Positions 7,097 through 15,463 of a stretch of DNA of 64,000 nt are shown one piece after another (position 1 is the first letter of the stretch; each line of letters starts with the position of its first letter). The DNA is from Mesorhizobium kowhaii (GTDB lineage Bacteria > Pseudomonadota > Alphaproteobacteria > Rhizobiales > Rhizobiaceae). Location: positions 1,178,001 through 1,242,000 of the forward strand of contig NZ_MZXV01000013.1 in NCBI RefSeq assembly GCF_003253745.1, in the 5' to 3' direction. The notes under the pieces were generated by a model, which made no database searches, was not told the DNA's origin, and saw only the letters and a list, made by a program, of their open reading frames with translations. The position numbers and the translations under genes are program-made.

Positions 7097-8317
7097 ATGC
7101 AGCGATTCGAGAATGCCCGCGAGGCGGCACTGGCGCTTCGCCCGGACGATCCGATCTATTGCTTCCGCCCGCAGGTGCTGATGGCTGATGCCAGGCAGTT
7201 CATGGGCATGTTCCCCGGCAAGACCGCTTATGCGGTCAAGACCAATGGCGAGCCGATCGTACTCAAGGCGCTGGTCGAGGCCGGCGTCACCGCTTTCGAC
7301 GTCGCTTCGCCCGGCGAGTTCGCTGCCGTGCGCGCGGTCTCGCCTGATGCCGAGATGCTCTACATGCATCCGGTCAAGGCGCAGTCGGACATCAAGCTGG
7401 CGCTGGAGAAGTACGCCATCCGGGTCATTTCGCTCGACCATGAGGACGAGATCACCAAGCTGACCCGGGTGGTGCGGGCACTCGACATCGATCCGGGCGC
7501 GATCAGCGTGTTCGTGCGCATCCAGACGAAAGGATCGGCCGCCTACGAACTGTCGAAGAAGTTTGGCGCCGGGCCGGCCTATGCCGTCGAACTGGCGGAG
7601 CGGCTGAATCGCACCGGCTACAAGGTTGGCCTGTGTTTCCATGTCGGCAGTCAGATCGAGGATCCCGACACCTATGAGCGGGCGCTGGCCTCGGCCGACT
7701 GGGTGCGCAACCGGCTGACCTTCGACATTGCCGGGCTCGACGTCGGCGGCGGCTTTCCGGCCGAATATGGCCACGACCCGAACCGCAAGCAGATCGAGAT
7801 GCCGTCGCTCGGCCAGATCATGTCGAGGCTGTCGGGCGACCTCAAGGAATACCAGTTCGACCAGATACCGCTGGTGGCCGAGCCCGGCCGGGTGATCGTG
7901 GCGCGCTGCCTGTCGCTGATCGTGCGCGTGCTGCTGCGCAAGGGCAAACGGCTCTACATCAATGACGGCATCTGGGCATCGCTGTCGGATTCATGGACAG
8001 GCAAGATCACGCTGCCGGCGCGTTTCATTCCCGATCCGGCAATCCGCTCGCGCAATGGCGAGGAAAAGAACATCGTGCCGTTCAAGGTCTGCGGTGCGAC
8101 CTGCGATTCCGTCGACATCCTGTCGCGACCGTTCTGGCTGCCTGAAACGGTCGACACCGGCGACTGGATCGAGATCGGCCATATCGGCGCCTATTCGCTG
8201 TCGCTCAGGACCCGCTTCAACGGCTTTTATCCCGACACCTTCGTCGAGGTGACGACGCCGTTCGACGAAGGCGACGCGCCGCAAGGATTTGCCAGCCTGG
8301 AGACGATGGCGGATTAG
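7097..8317 (+). CDS. Type III PLP-dependent decarboxylase (ornithine/diaminopimelate family)
   Basis: A 406-residue cytoplasmic alanine-racemase-fold decarboxylase. Visible landmarks are AYAVKTN with the Schiff-base lysine at about K48, FHVGSQ, LDVGGGFP, VAEPGR for phosphate binding, and the C-terminal CGATCDSVD, which matches the GPTCDS active-site cysteine/aspartate of ornithine decarboxylases. The short lengths around these motifs favour ornithine or lysine as substrate over diaminopimelate. A GTG at 7070 is in frame, but the ATG at 7097 has a GGTAAGG ribosome site eight bases upstream and was chosen. The end overlaps the convergent SDR gene by four bases. Confidence 0.9.
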   Translation: MQRFENAREAALALRPDDPIYCFRPQVLMADARQFMGMFPGKTAYAVKTNGEPIVLKALVEAGVTAFDVASPGEFAAVRAVSPDAEMLYMHPVKAQSDIKLALEKYAIRVISLDHEDEITKLTRVVRALDIDPGAISVFVRIQTKGSAAYELSKKFGAGPAYAVELAERLNRTGYKVGLCFHVGSQIEDPDTYERALASADWVRNRLTFDIAGLDVGGGFPAEYGHDPNRKQIEMPSLGQIMSRLSGDLKEYQFDQIPLVAEPGRVIVARCLSLIVRVLLRKGKRLYINDGIWASLSDSWTGKITLPARFIPDPAIRSRNGEEKNIVPFKVCGATCDSVDILSRPFWLPETVDTGDWIEIGHIGAYSLSLRTRFNGFYPDTFVEVTTPFDEGDAPQGFASLETMAD

Positions 8318-9045
8318 GCCACCCCACCCCCGGCCTGGATATTCTCGCCGGTCAGCCAGCGAGCCTCATCGCTGGCCAGGAAGACCGCGACGTCGGCAAC
8401 CTCGCGCGGCGCGCCGATCCTGCCGAACGGCGACATGCCGGCCGCCAGGGCGCGATCGCGCTCGGGAAGCAGGTCCGTGTCGGTGAAGCCCGGCGACAAC
8501 GCATTCACGGTGACGCCGCGCGGCCCAAGTTCACGCGAGAGCACGCGCACGAATTGTTCGACCGCGCCCTTGCTGCCGAGATAGAGCGCCGTCTGCGTGA
8601 AGAACATCCTGGTTCCGCCAGTAGAGACGGCGATGATGCGGCCACCGTCGCGCACGCGGCGCGCCGCTTCCTGAAGCGTGAAGAAAGTGCCCCTGGCGTT
8701 AGTCCCGAAGACCAGGTCGAAATCGGCTTCGGTGGCCTCGATCAGCGGCTTGATGACGGCGATGCCTACATTCGCAACGACAATATCGATCGCGCCCAGC
8801 TGGTTTTCGGTCTGGTCGAACAGGCGGTGGACATCGTCAACGACGGAAATGTCGGCCTGGATGGCGACCGCCTTTCCGCCCTTGCTGGCGATGGCGGCCA
8901 CCACGTCGTCGGCGGCTTTCTTGTTGCCGACATAGTTGACAGCGACCGCAGCGCCATTGGCCGCGAGCCCCTCAGCGATTGCGCGGCCGATGCCGCGCGA
9001 ACTACCGGTGACAACTGCTGTTTTGCCTTGCAAAGACTGAGACAT
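8314..9045 (-). CDS. SDR-family oxidoreductase (FabG-like)
   Basis: A 243-residue classical SDR with TGSSRGIGRAIA at the N-terminus, an acidic DIS segment, a VANVG variant of the usual NNAG, and catalytic YLGSK. The tail motif FLASDEARWLTGENIQAGGG is typical of 3-oxoacyl-ACP-reductase-like enzymes that act on many substrates. The start is the ATG at 9045; a TTG two codons earlier is also in frame, but AAGGGAA is correctly spaced for the ATG. It diverges from a LysR gene, and the palindrome between them suggests control by that regulator. Confidence 0.9.
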   Translation of the reverse strand: MSQSLQGKTAVVTGSSRGIGRAIAEGLAANGAAVAVNYVGNKKAADDVVAAIASKGGKAVAIQADISVVDDVHRLFDQTENQLGAIDIVVANVGIAVIKPLIEATEADFDLVFGTNARGTFFTLQEAARRVRDGGRIIAVSTGGTRMFFTQTALYLGSKGAVEQFVRVLSRELGPRGVTVNALSPGFTDTDLLPERDRALAAGMSPFGRIGAPREVADVAVFLASDEARWLTGENIQAGGGVA

Positions 9046-9124
9046 GATCAATTCCCTTCAACCATTCAGAAGTCGCGCCGGTCTGTTTGACGACGCCGAT
9101 GATTGAGAAATAGCGGCATGCAAT

Positions 9125-9153
9125 TGATCAGTTAATAGCCTATTATCTGATCA
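9125..9153. promoter_or_regulatory. 29-bp near-perfect palindrome between SDR and LysR genes
   Basis: Left arm TGATCAGTTAATAG and right arm CTATTATCTGATCA flank a single C; the arms match at 13 of 14 positions. It sits 23 bp before the LysR start and about 80 bp before the divergent SDR start, the usual place for a LysR autoregulatory and activation site. Confidence 0.7.
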
Positions 9154-9176
9154 GCTTATTAATCCAGGAATATACA

Positions 9177-10070
9177 ATGCGCGGCTCCGAATTCACCGAG
9201 CTCAAGGCATTTTCGGCGATCGTGGAAGAGGGGAGTTTCGTTCGTGCGGCCGCCAGGCTGCGGGTGTCGCCGCCGGCACTCAGTCAGTCGATCCGCCAGC
9301 TGGAGGCCCGCGTTGGCGTCAGATTGCTCAATCGCACGACGCGCAGCGTTTCACCAACTGCCGCCGGCGATACGCTGTTCGCCCGTCTTGCGGTCGCGTT
9401 CGGCGAACTCGACGGTGCCGTCGCCGACATTCGTGCCGCGCGGGATCGGCCAGCGGGCTCGCTGCGTATCAACGTGCCACGCGTCGCCGCAGTGCGGTTC
9501 ATCGCGCCGATCCTTGGCGAGTTCCAGCGCGCCTATCCCGATATCGCGCTGACGGTGATCGTCGACGACATGCTGACCGACATCGTTGAAGGGCGGTTCG
9601 ATGCCGGCATCCGGCTTGGCGAGCGGCTGGAAAAGGACATGGTGGCGGTCAAATTGAGTGAGGACCTGCAGATGGCTGCGGTGGCTGCCCCCGCCTATTT
9701 CGAGAACCGGGCCATCCCGCGCCATCCGCAGGATCTGCACCAGCATCGTTGCATCAAATTCCAGTGGCCCAGCGGCGGCAATATTTACCGATGGGAGTTT
9801 TCGCGCGGCAAACGGGCCCTGGAGATCGCTGTCGAGGGTAGCCTGACCGTCAACGAAACCGACCTGATGCTCAACGCCGCGCTGGATGGCGCGGGCATTG
9901 CCTACATGATCGATTACCAGGTTCGGCCATGGATCGAGAAGGGCAAGCTGGTCCGTTTTCTCGAGGCTTGGTCACCAAGCTTTCCAGGTTTTTATCTATA
10001 CCACCCAAGCGCACGCCACGTGCCGCCAGCCTTGCGAGCATTCATTGATTTTGTGCGGGAGAGGTCATGA
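9177..10070 (+). CDS. LysR-family transcriptional regulator
   Basis: A 297-residue regulator. The N-terminal winged helix (residues about 5-62) reads FSAIVEEGSFVRAAARLRVS then PPALSQSIRQLEARVG, followed by LLNRTTRSVSPTAAG; the rest is the periplasmic-binding-like effector domain (about 88-290), including a DAGIRLGERL segment seen in the group that regulates neighbouring SDR or aldo-keto reductase genes. It is divergent from the SDR gene, which is its most likely target. The effector is unknown. Confidence 0.93.
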   Translation: MRGSEFTELKAFSAIVEEGSFVRAAARLRVSPPALSQSIRQLEARVGVRLLNRTTRSVSPTAAGDTLFARLAVAFGELDGAVADIRAARDRPAGSLRINVPRVAAVRFIAPILGEFQRAYPDIALTVIVDDMLTDIVEGRFDAGIRLGERLEKDMVAVKLSEDLQMAAVAAPAYFENRAIPRHPQDLHQHRCIKFQWPSGGNIYRWEFSRGKRALEIAVEGSLTVNETDLMLNAALDGAGIAYMIDYQVRPWIEKGKLVRFLEAWSPSFPGFYLYHPSARHVPPALRAFIDFVRERS

Positions 10071-10135
10071 ATGCTCATGAGAGATAATGGTTTCTCGATG
10101 TGACGATTCCGATGCGTCACCACGCAGCCGCGGTC

Positions 10136-10519
10136 CTACCAGCCGATCATCTGTACGAAACTGTCGAACTTTTCGATCCCCAGCGCCGCCGGGTAGCGCC
10201 TGACGAATTCAGCCGGCTTGAAAGGCTTTGACAGATAATTGAATGCCCAAGTCTCGTCGCTGGAATGATAGTCAATTCGCAGGTTGTCGCGATTGAACTC
10301 GATGGGATTGTTGACGCTGATAATTAGCGTATGCATCGAGGTGAATGCGTAAAATCTGTTCTCCGCATAAGCAGACCGGATGTGACGAATGAGATCGACC
10401 GCGTGCTGCTGGTCGAAAGCTTCGTTGGTCAGCGAGACGTAGAACGCCTCTATGCTGTCCCATGGTTGCGATGGGACAAGCCTAGGCGTGTAGTTATTCT
10501 TTGGGTCGTAGAGGCTCAT
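10136..10519 (-). CDS. Hypothetical protein, lower GC than its neighbours
   Basis: A 127-residue soluble protein with no signal peptide or membrane segment and no family I recognise. It is rich in aromatic residues and contains NYLSKPFKPAEFVRRYPAAL near the C-terminus. Base composition is visibly more AT-rich than the flanking genes, which suggests recent acquisition. The frame extends upstream to 10564, but that start has no ribosome site, whereas the ATG at 10519 follows GGA at acceptable spacing. It could be transcribed with the gene upstream on the same strand, whose start is more than 1 kb away. Confidence 0.55.
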   Translation of the reverse strand: MSLYDPKNNYTPRLVPSQPWDSIEAFYVSLTNEAFDQQHAVDLIRHIRSAYAENRFYAFTSMHTLIISVNNPIEFNRDNLRIDYHSSDETWAFNYLSKPFKPAEFVRRYPAALGIEKFDSFVQMIGW

Positions 10520-10573
10520 GCCTGACGTCCACAATGTTTGGTGCCAACAAGCTTCGAAAGTCATACCGGCAAT

Positions 10574-11752
10574 TTACAGTTTCGCCAAAAGCTCTGGCGT
10601 CGGCCAGCCATCCACAGGCAGGCCAAGGCGCATCTGCTCCTTGCGGATCGCTTCGCGGGTGTTGGTGCCGAGGATGCCGTCGACCGTGCCGACATCGTAG
10701 CCCCTGGCTTCCAGCCTGGTCTGCAACTCCTTCAGCTGCTCGTTGTTGAGGCCGGTCTCGGGATTGCGCGGATCGAACTGTGGCGCGCCCGCCAGCCTGG
10801 CGGCGAGGTTGGCAGCGGTCAGCGCGTAGGTGAAGGACTGGTTCCATTCGAGATAGACGTCGAAATTGTCGTAGGTGAGGAAGGCAGGCCCCTTGCGGCC
10901 CATGGGCAGCGCCAGGCCCGCTTTCAGGCCATTGTCGACCAGCGGTGCGCCGCTGGGGTAGGTGACGCCCCATTGCGCCCATTGCGTCAGCGGCAGCTTG
11001 TTGGTGCGCCCGGTCTGGTCCCACGGCATGTCGTCGGGCAGGCGGACTTCCTCGATCCAGGGCTCGTCGCGTTTCCAGCCACGCGACAGCACCTTGTTGG
11101 CGGTGGTCATGATCACATCCGGCACGCTGCCGCGCAGGTCGACCTTGCCGTCGCCGTCGCCGTCGACGCCGCGCGCCAGATAGTCGGAAGGCAGGATCTG
11201 CGTCTGGCCGATCTCTCCGGCCCAGGCACCCCTGACGTCGGCCGGTACGACGCCGCGATCGATCAATTCCAGAAGTGGCACCAGCTGAGGCCGGAACAGT
11301 TGCGGGCGGCGGCAATCATGGGAAAGCGTCAGCAGGGCGCTCAGCGTGCGGAAATCGCCCTGCACGGCGCCGAAATCGGTCTCCAGCGCCCAGAAGGCGG
11401 CGATGATCGGTGCCTGGACGCCGAACTGCTGGTCGGCACGGGCGAAGACATCGGCGTATTTCTTCAGGTTTGCCGCGCCCTGCTTCAGCCGGTAGGCCGA
11501 GATCATGCGGTTGGAAAATTCGACGAAGGTCTGGGTGAAGACGCCCTGGGCGCGGTCGCGCGCCAGGACCTTGTCGTCGATGGTGGCATCCTCCAGCGCG
11601 TCGAGACCCACGGCACCGACACCGGCTGCCTTGGCTTCCGCCGCCACGCCCTGCTTCCAGGCTTCGAAGTCGTCGCCACATTCCTGCGCCATCGCCGGCA
11701 AAGCCGTGGCGCACAAGAATAGCGCCGCGAGGGCTTGGGAACGCAGTCGCAT
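10574..11752 (-). CDS. Lytic murein transglycosylase, MltB-like
   Basis: Cleaves the MurNAc-GlcNAc bond of peptidoglycan to give anhydro-MurNAc ends, in the periplasm. The 392-residue protein has a signal peptide (cleavage after AMA at about 22), an SLT_2 domain with the catalytic glutamate in WALETDFGAVQG (about E124) and the GEIGQTQILPSDYL motif, and a C-terminal peptidoglycan-binding domain (about 335-392, LQTRLEARGYDVG to TREAIRKEQ). There is no lipobox, so it is probably soluble in the periplasm. A possible calcium-binding DGDGDGK loop lies near residue 200. Confidence 0.93.
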   Translation of the reverse strand: MRLRSQALAALFLCATALPAMAQECGDDFEAWKQGVAAEAKAAGVGAVGLDALEDATIDDKVLARDRAQGVFTQTFVEFSNRMISAYRLKQGAANLKKYADVFARADQQFGVQAPIIAAFWALETDFGAVQGDFRTLSALLTLSHDCRRPQLFRPQLVPLLELIDRGVVPADVRGAWAGEIGQTQILPSDYLARGVDGDGDGKVDLRGSVPDVIMTTANKVLSRGWKRDEPWIEEVRLPDDMPWDQTGRTNKLPLTQWAQWGVTYPSGAPLVDNGLKAGLALPMGRKGPAFLTYDNFDVYLEWNQSFTYALTAANLAARLAGAPQFDPRNPETGLNNEQLKELQTRLEARGYDVGTVDGILGTNTREAIRKEQMRLGLPVDGWPTPELLAKL

Positions 11753-11870
11753 CAGCTTCCTTTCGAAACGAATGAGGGCCTTTGTCGTGCCCCTCTCGGA
11801 AGCCCAATGCCCTGGATTACCGGCGGTTGCACTCTTTGCCGCTGGCTGTGTCGAAAAGCAGGCGGCAGGC

Positions 11871-12057
11871 CCGGTGTCAACGGTGTTCTGCCGCAGCCCC
11901 TTGTTCCGGGCGACTTCGTTGCCGTTGAACCGGTGTCAACGGGTGTTCTGCCGCAGCCCCTTGTTCCGGGCGACTTCGTTGCCGTTGAACCGGTGTCAAC
12001 GGTGTTCTGCCGCAGCCCCTTGTTCCAGGCGGCTTCGCTGCCGTTGATCCGGTGTCA
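11871..12057. repeat. Tandem 59-60 bp repeats derived from the 3' end of the GH25 gene
   Basis: Three units in tandem (about 11871-11929, 11930-11989, 11990-12048) run into a fourth that is the last part of the GH25 coding sequence. The marker TTCTG recurs at 11886, 11946, 12005 and 12065, giving spacings of 60, 59 and 60. The two distal units are nearly identical; the unit next to the gene is more diverged. Each non-genic copy lies beyond the gene's stop codon. Confidence 0.85.
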
Positions 12058-12858
12058 ACGGGTGTTCTGCCGTAGCCACTTGTTCCATGCGGCTTCACTG
12101 CCGTTGAAGACGTTGATGTCGGACTTGCCGGTCATGCCCGGAACGATGCCGGTTCCGGTGTATTGCCAGAAGGTGAAGGGGTGGCTGCCGTATTTTTCGC
12201 GCGGATGGCCGGCGACGGAGCGCAGCCAGTAGGGATAGCCGCGGAAGGTCGACAGCCCGTTGTCGTCGAAGAAGTCGACCGAGGTGTAGATGATCGGCTT
12301 CTTGCCATAGTGCCGTTCGACGATTTCCAGGAAGGTGGTCATCTCTGCGCGCACTGTGGCCGCATCGGGACGCAGCCTGCAGGTCGGCGATTTCGGGTTC
12401 CACTCCATGTCGAGGACCGGCGGCATCGCCGAGCGATCGACCGGGACATTCTGGATGAACCAGCGCGCCTGCTGAGCGGCCGGCGTGCAGAAATAGAAGA
12501 AATGATAGGCCGCGCGCGGAACGCCGGCGGCTTTCGTGCGGGCCCAATGCTCGTTGAAATATTCATCGAAGCGATCGCCGCCCTCGGTCGCCTTGATGAA
12601 GGCGAAGGAGATGCCGCTGGCCTTGGCCGACGGCCAGTCGACCGAGGTCTGGTATTTGGAGACGTCGGTGCCGTGAACGGCGTAGTTCCACGGCGCGCCG
12701 CTGTCCCATTCATGCGGCTTGGAATCGGCAAAGCGCGGCGCGCGCACGGCAACCGTCGTCGGGCTGCTCGACGCGGATGGCGCCAGTGGCGAAAGATCGT
12801 CCACAGTCGAGCAGGCGCCAAGCAGCGTCAGCATGAAAAGGGCCGCAAGACGGCGCAT
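12055..12858 (-). CDS. GH25-family lysozyme-like lipoprotein
   Basis: A 267-residue muramidase-like protein, probably anchored in the periplasm. The signal peptide ends in a lipobox LLGAC (Cys16), followed by a Ser/Pro/Ala linker. The GH25 barrel begins with HGTDVSKYQ (Asp65), then FIKATEGG (Glu92) and VLDMEW (Asp150 and Glu152, the catalytic pair of the family), and later FWQYTGTG. Length is normal. The frame is open to 13104, but the ATG at 12858 has GGGAG at proper spacing and yields the lipobox. The last 17 codons are the source of the downstream tandem repeats. Confidence 0.92.
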   Translation of the reverse strand: MRRLAALFMLTLLGACSTVDDLSPLAPSASSSPTTVAVRAPRFADSKPHEWDSGAPWNYAVHGTDVSKYQTSVDWPSAKASGISFAFIKATEGGDRFDEYFNEHWARTKAAGVPRAAYHFFYFCTPAAQQARWFIQNVPVDRSAMPPVLDMEWNPKSPTCRLRPDAATVRAEMTTFLEIVERHYGKKPIIYTSVDFFDDNGLSTFRGYPYWLRSVAGHPREKYGSHPFTFWQYTGTGIVPGMTGKSDINVFNGSEAAWNKWLRQNTR

Positions 12859-13078
12859 CGCAACTCCCGAGCCGGATTCAGCCGGTCGCTGATGGGTCTG
12901 TGCACTGATGGCCGGCGGTGGCCCCCTACGAGCGATAGCCCCACAGCATCGCCCGTTCCCCCTGTGATCGCCGAACATGGTTGATATCAGGTTGACGGCG
13001 CTCGACAAGCACTGCGATTTGCGGAAGCAATGGCGGCAAATCGATGACATAGCGTCAGGCAGAGGCCTGGGAGGAAAA

Positions 13079-14458
13079 ATGCGGATCGTCGTCAAGATCG
13101 TCAAATGGCTGCTTGGCCTGGTCGTGCTGGCGATCGCCGCGCTGTTTGCCTGGCTTTACATCGCGCCGCCCGAATTGATCCGCGTCGGCTCGGGCTATTC
13201 GGCCAAGATCGTCTGCTCGAACGTCTTCATCGCCGGTCGCGACGCCAATGAGGTGCTCGCCGTCGACGTGCAGGCGCCCGGGCGCCCGCTGCTGCGGTTG
13301 ATGCGGGTCTCGGTGGACAAGAACCGGGGAACGGTCTCGGCGGGTCTGCTTGGTTTCCTCGGCAAGAGCCTTGCCGTAGCCCGTGACGGGCTGGGCTGCG
13401 CCTCGGTTCCCGATGGCGATGTCGGCAAAGCACGGCGGACGGCGATCTATGCCGAGCCGTCGGCGGTCAGCCAGGACGCGTTGTGGCCGGAAGGCGAACG
13501 GGTCGAGGCATCACAGGATCCGGTGATTGCCAAGCTGCTCGACGATGCGGCGCTGACTGGCACCGGCATGCGCGCGGTGGTGGTGGTCAAGAACGGCCGC
13601 GTCGTCGCCGAGCGCTATGGCGCGGGCTTTTCGGCAAAGACGCCGCTGCTCGGCTGGTCGATGACCAAGACGGTGAATGCCGCCATCATCGGCACGCTGG
13701 TCAAGGACGGCAAGATGGCGGTCGACAACAAAGGCCTGTTCGCGCCGTGGAAGGTGGATGGCCGCGCCGCGATCACCCTTGCCGACATGATGGCGATGTC
13801 GAGCGGGCTGGAGTTCAACGAGGACTATGGCGACGTCGCCGACGTGACGCGCATGCTCTATCTCGAACCCGACATGGCGGGCTTCGCCGAAGCCAAGCCG
13901 CTGACCGGCGAGGTCGGCAAGGCGTTCTCCTATTCGAGCGGCACGGCGGTGATGCTGTCGCGCCTCTGGCAAGACGCGATCGGCGACAAGGCCAAGGCGC
14001 TGACGTGGCCGCGCACCGCGCTGTTCGAGCCGCTCGGCATGCACAGCGCCGTGCTGGAAACCGACGAGCAGGGCACTTTCGTCGGCTCGTCCTATCTCTA
14101 TGCCACCGCGCACGACTGGGCGCGCTTCGGTCAGTTCCTGCTGCAAGGCGGGGTGTGGAACGGCAACCAGGTCTTGCCAGCCGGCTTCGTCGACTGGATG
14201 CGTGAGCCGGCACCCGCCTCGAAAGTCTACGGCAAAGGCCAGTTGTGGATCGAGGCACCGGGCGACGAGAAAAACCCCGGCGCCGGCGTGGCGGCGGGCC
14301 TGCCCAAGGACACCTACTGGATGGAAGGCCATGATGGGCAGACGGTCACCATCATTCCCTCGGAGCAGCTGGTGGTGGTGCGGCTCGGGCTGACGCCAGC
14401 CAAGCTCGGCTACCGCCCGCAGACGATGGTGGGGGCGCTGATGACGGCGCTGAAGTGA
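13079..14458 (+). CDS. Beta-lactamase-like serine hydrolase
   Basis: A 459-residue protein with one N-terminal membrane helix (about 8-27), so it is tethered with the catalytic part in the periplasm. The class C beta-lactamase/DD-peptidase motifs are present: SxxK as SMTK (Ser194-Lys197), YxS/N as YSS (about Tyr285), and HxG-like GHDGQ near residue 420. Members include esterases, DD-peptidases and 6-aminohexanoate-oligomer hydrolases, so the substrate is open. GGGAGG directly before the ATG at 13079 fixes the start; the frame extends 102 bases further upstream. Confidence 0.9.
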   Translation: MRIVVKIVKWLLGLVVLAIAALFAWLYIAPPELIRVGSGYSAKIVCSNVFIAGRDANEVLAVDVQAPGRPLLRLMRVSVDKNRGTVSAGLLGFLGKSLAVARDGLGCASVPDGDVGKARRTAIYAEPSAVSQDALWPEGERVEASQDPVIAKLLDDAALTGTGMRAVVVVKNGRVVAERYGAGFSAKTPLLGWSMTKTVNAAIIGTLVKDGKMAVDNKGLFAPWKVDGRAAITLADMMAMSSGLEFNEDYGDVADVTRMLYLEPDMAGFAEAKPLTGEVGKAFSYSSGTAVMLSRLWQDAIGDKAKALTWPRTALFEPLGMHSAVLETDEQGTFVGSSYLYATAHDWARFGQFLLQGGVWNGNQVLPAGFVDWMREPAPASKVYGKGQLWIEAPGDEKNPGAGVAAGLPKDTYWMEGHDGQTVTIIPSEQLVVVRLGLTPAKLGYRPQTMVGALMTALK

Positions 14459-14544
14459 TCGCTATAGGGGGTGTACGGTTGGGCGTTCTGAGTTTGAGTG
14501 ATGAGCTACCGGTCTGGAACGGCGGAAGGCGAATAATTTAGTCC

Positions 14545-14802
14545 GTGATCCAGTACGCAATCAGCACTACCGGCGAAAAGCCCTACTTGGTCGAGCTTAG
14601 GACAAGCTTTGATCACGGGTACAACCACGCTGACCGGTCCGTATTGTCCTTCGACGAGCTAACCGCATTTCGTGATGCTGCAGCCAAATACACACGTCAG
14701 GCTCAATGGAAGCGTGAGGGATTGGCCGATTGCCAGGGCCGTCGTATGGAGGATCTCCTCGATCTGACCGAGGCTCGTTTGAAGCAACTTACGGTGTGCT
14801 GA
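14545..14802 (+). CDS. Hypothetical small protein
   Basis: An 85-residue frame starting with GTG, with no recognised family. The product is polar, likely mixed alpha/beta then helical (SFDELTAFRDAAAKY, then RMEDLLDLTEARLKQL), ending in cysteine. It overlaps the end of convergent btaB by 14 bases. The ribosome site is weak (GGAAGG too far upstream). Base composition is more AT-rich than its neighbours. It may be real but is poorly supported. Confidence 0.45.
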   Translation: MIQYAISTTGEKPYLVELRTSFDHGYNHADRSVLSFDELTAFRDAAAKYTRQAQWKREGLADCQGRRMEDLLDLTEARLKQLTVC

Positions 14803-15463
14803 CAGGTCGCCCGACCACGGCCAGCCAGGCATAGCCGCGATAAAGCGTGCGGAAACGGAAGCTTGCGCCGGTTCGCCGAGATTCCGATTCCAGGACCTCG
14901 CGCAGCGATTCACGCGGCGCGACGTGGAATTTTTTGAGCCAGCCGCGCAGCAAAGTCCGGAACCAGCCAGGCAGGCCTTCCTGCTGGCCGAAATCGACGA
15001 CATGAAGGGAGCCACTGGGGGCGAGGGCAGCAAGTGCCGCCGACACCGTCTTTTCCCAGCCAGGGATCATCGACAGAGAATAGGACACGAAGATGCGGTC
15101 GAACCGTTCGATGCCATAAAGCGCGCCCGCGTCGAAATCGGTGGCGTCGCCCCTCGCCAGCATGACGCGTGCGGATATGCCGTCGCGGGCAATCGCGGTC
15201 CCGGCTGTCTCCAGCATTTCGGCCGAAATATCGAGGCCGAAGAAGCGTGCGTCGGGATAGCGACGGGCGGCCAGGATGATGTTGCGGCCGGTGCCGCAGC
15301 CGAGTTCAAGCACGGTGCCGCCGGCCGGTACGTCCAGCCCGGAGATCATCTGGTCGCGGCCGAGCAGGTAGTATTTGCGCGTCAGGTCGTAGATGTGGCG
15401 CTGCCAGCGGTAGACGCCGTCCATCAGTTCGGCATGGTTGGCCTGCAGCTCGGTCGTGCTCAT
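14789..15463 (-). CDS. btaB: Betaine-lipid N-methyltransferase
   Basis: Adds three methyl groups from S-adenosylmethionine to diacylglyceryl-homoserine to make the betaine lipid DGTS at the inner membrane. The 224-residue protein is a class I methyltransferase: motif I VLELGCGTGRN, FFGLDIS, LARGDATDF, and the SYSLSMIPGW post-motif region, with a hydrophobic or amphipathic C-terminal part (GWFRTLLRGWLKKF). Its ATG overlaps the btaA stop as ATGA, so the pair forms an operon. Upstream codons to 15664 overlap btaA and are not used. Confidence 0.92.
   Translation of the reverse strand: MSTTELQANHAELMDGVYRWQRHIYDLTRKYYLLGRDQMISGLDVPAGGTVLELGCGTGRNIILAARRYPDARFFGLDISAEMLETAGTAIARDGISARVMLARGDATDFDAGALYGIERFDRIFVSYSLSMIPGWEKTVSAALAALAPSGSLHVVDFGQQEGLPGWFRTLLRGWLKKFHVAPRESLREVLESESRRTGASFRFRTLYRGYAWLAVVGRPVSTP

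Noticed and set aside
11877..12098. A 73-codon frame over the GH25 3' repeats
   Set aside because: It exists only because the tandem units are read in another frame; it has no ribosome site or protein-like composition.
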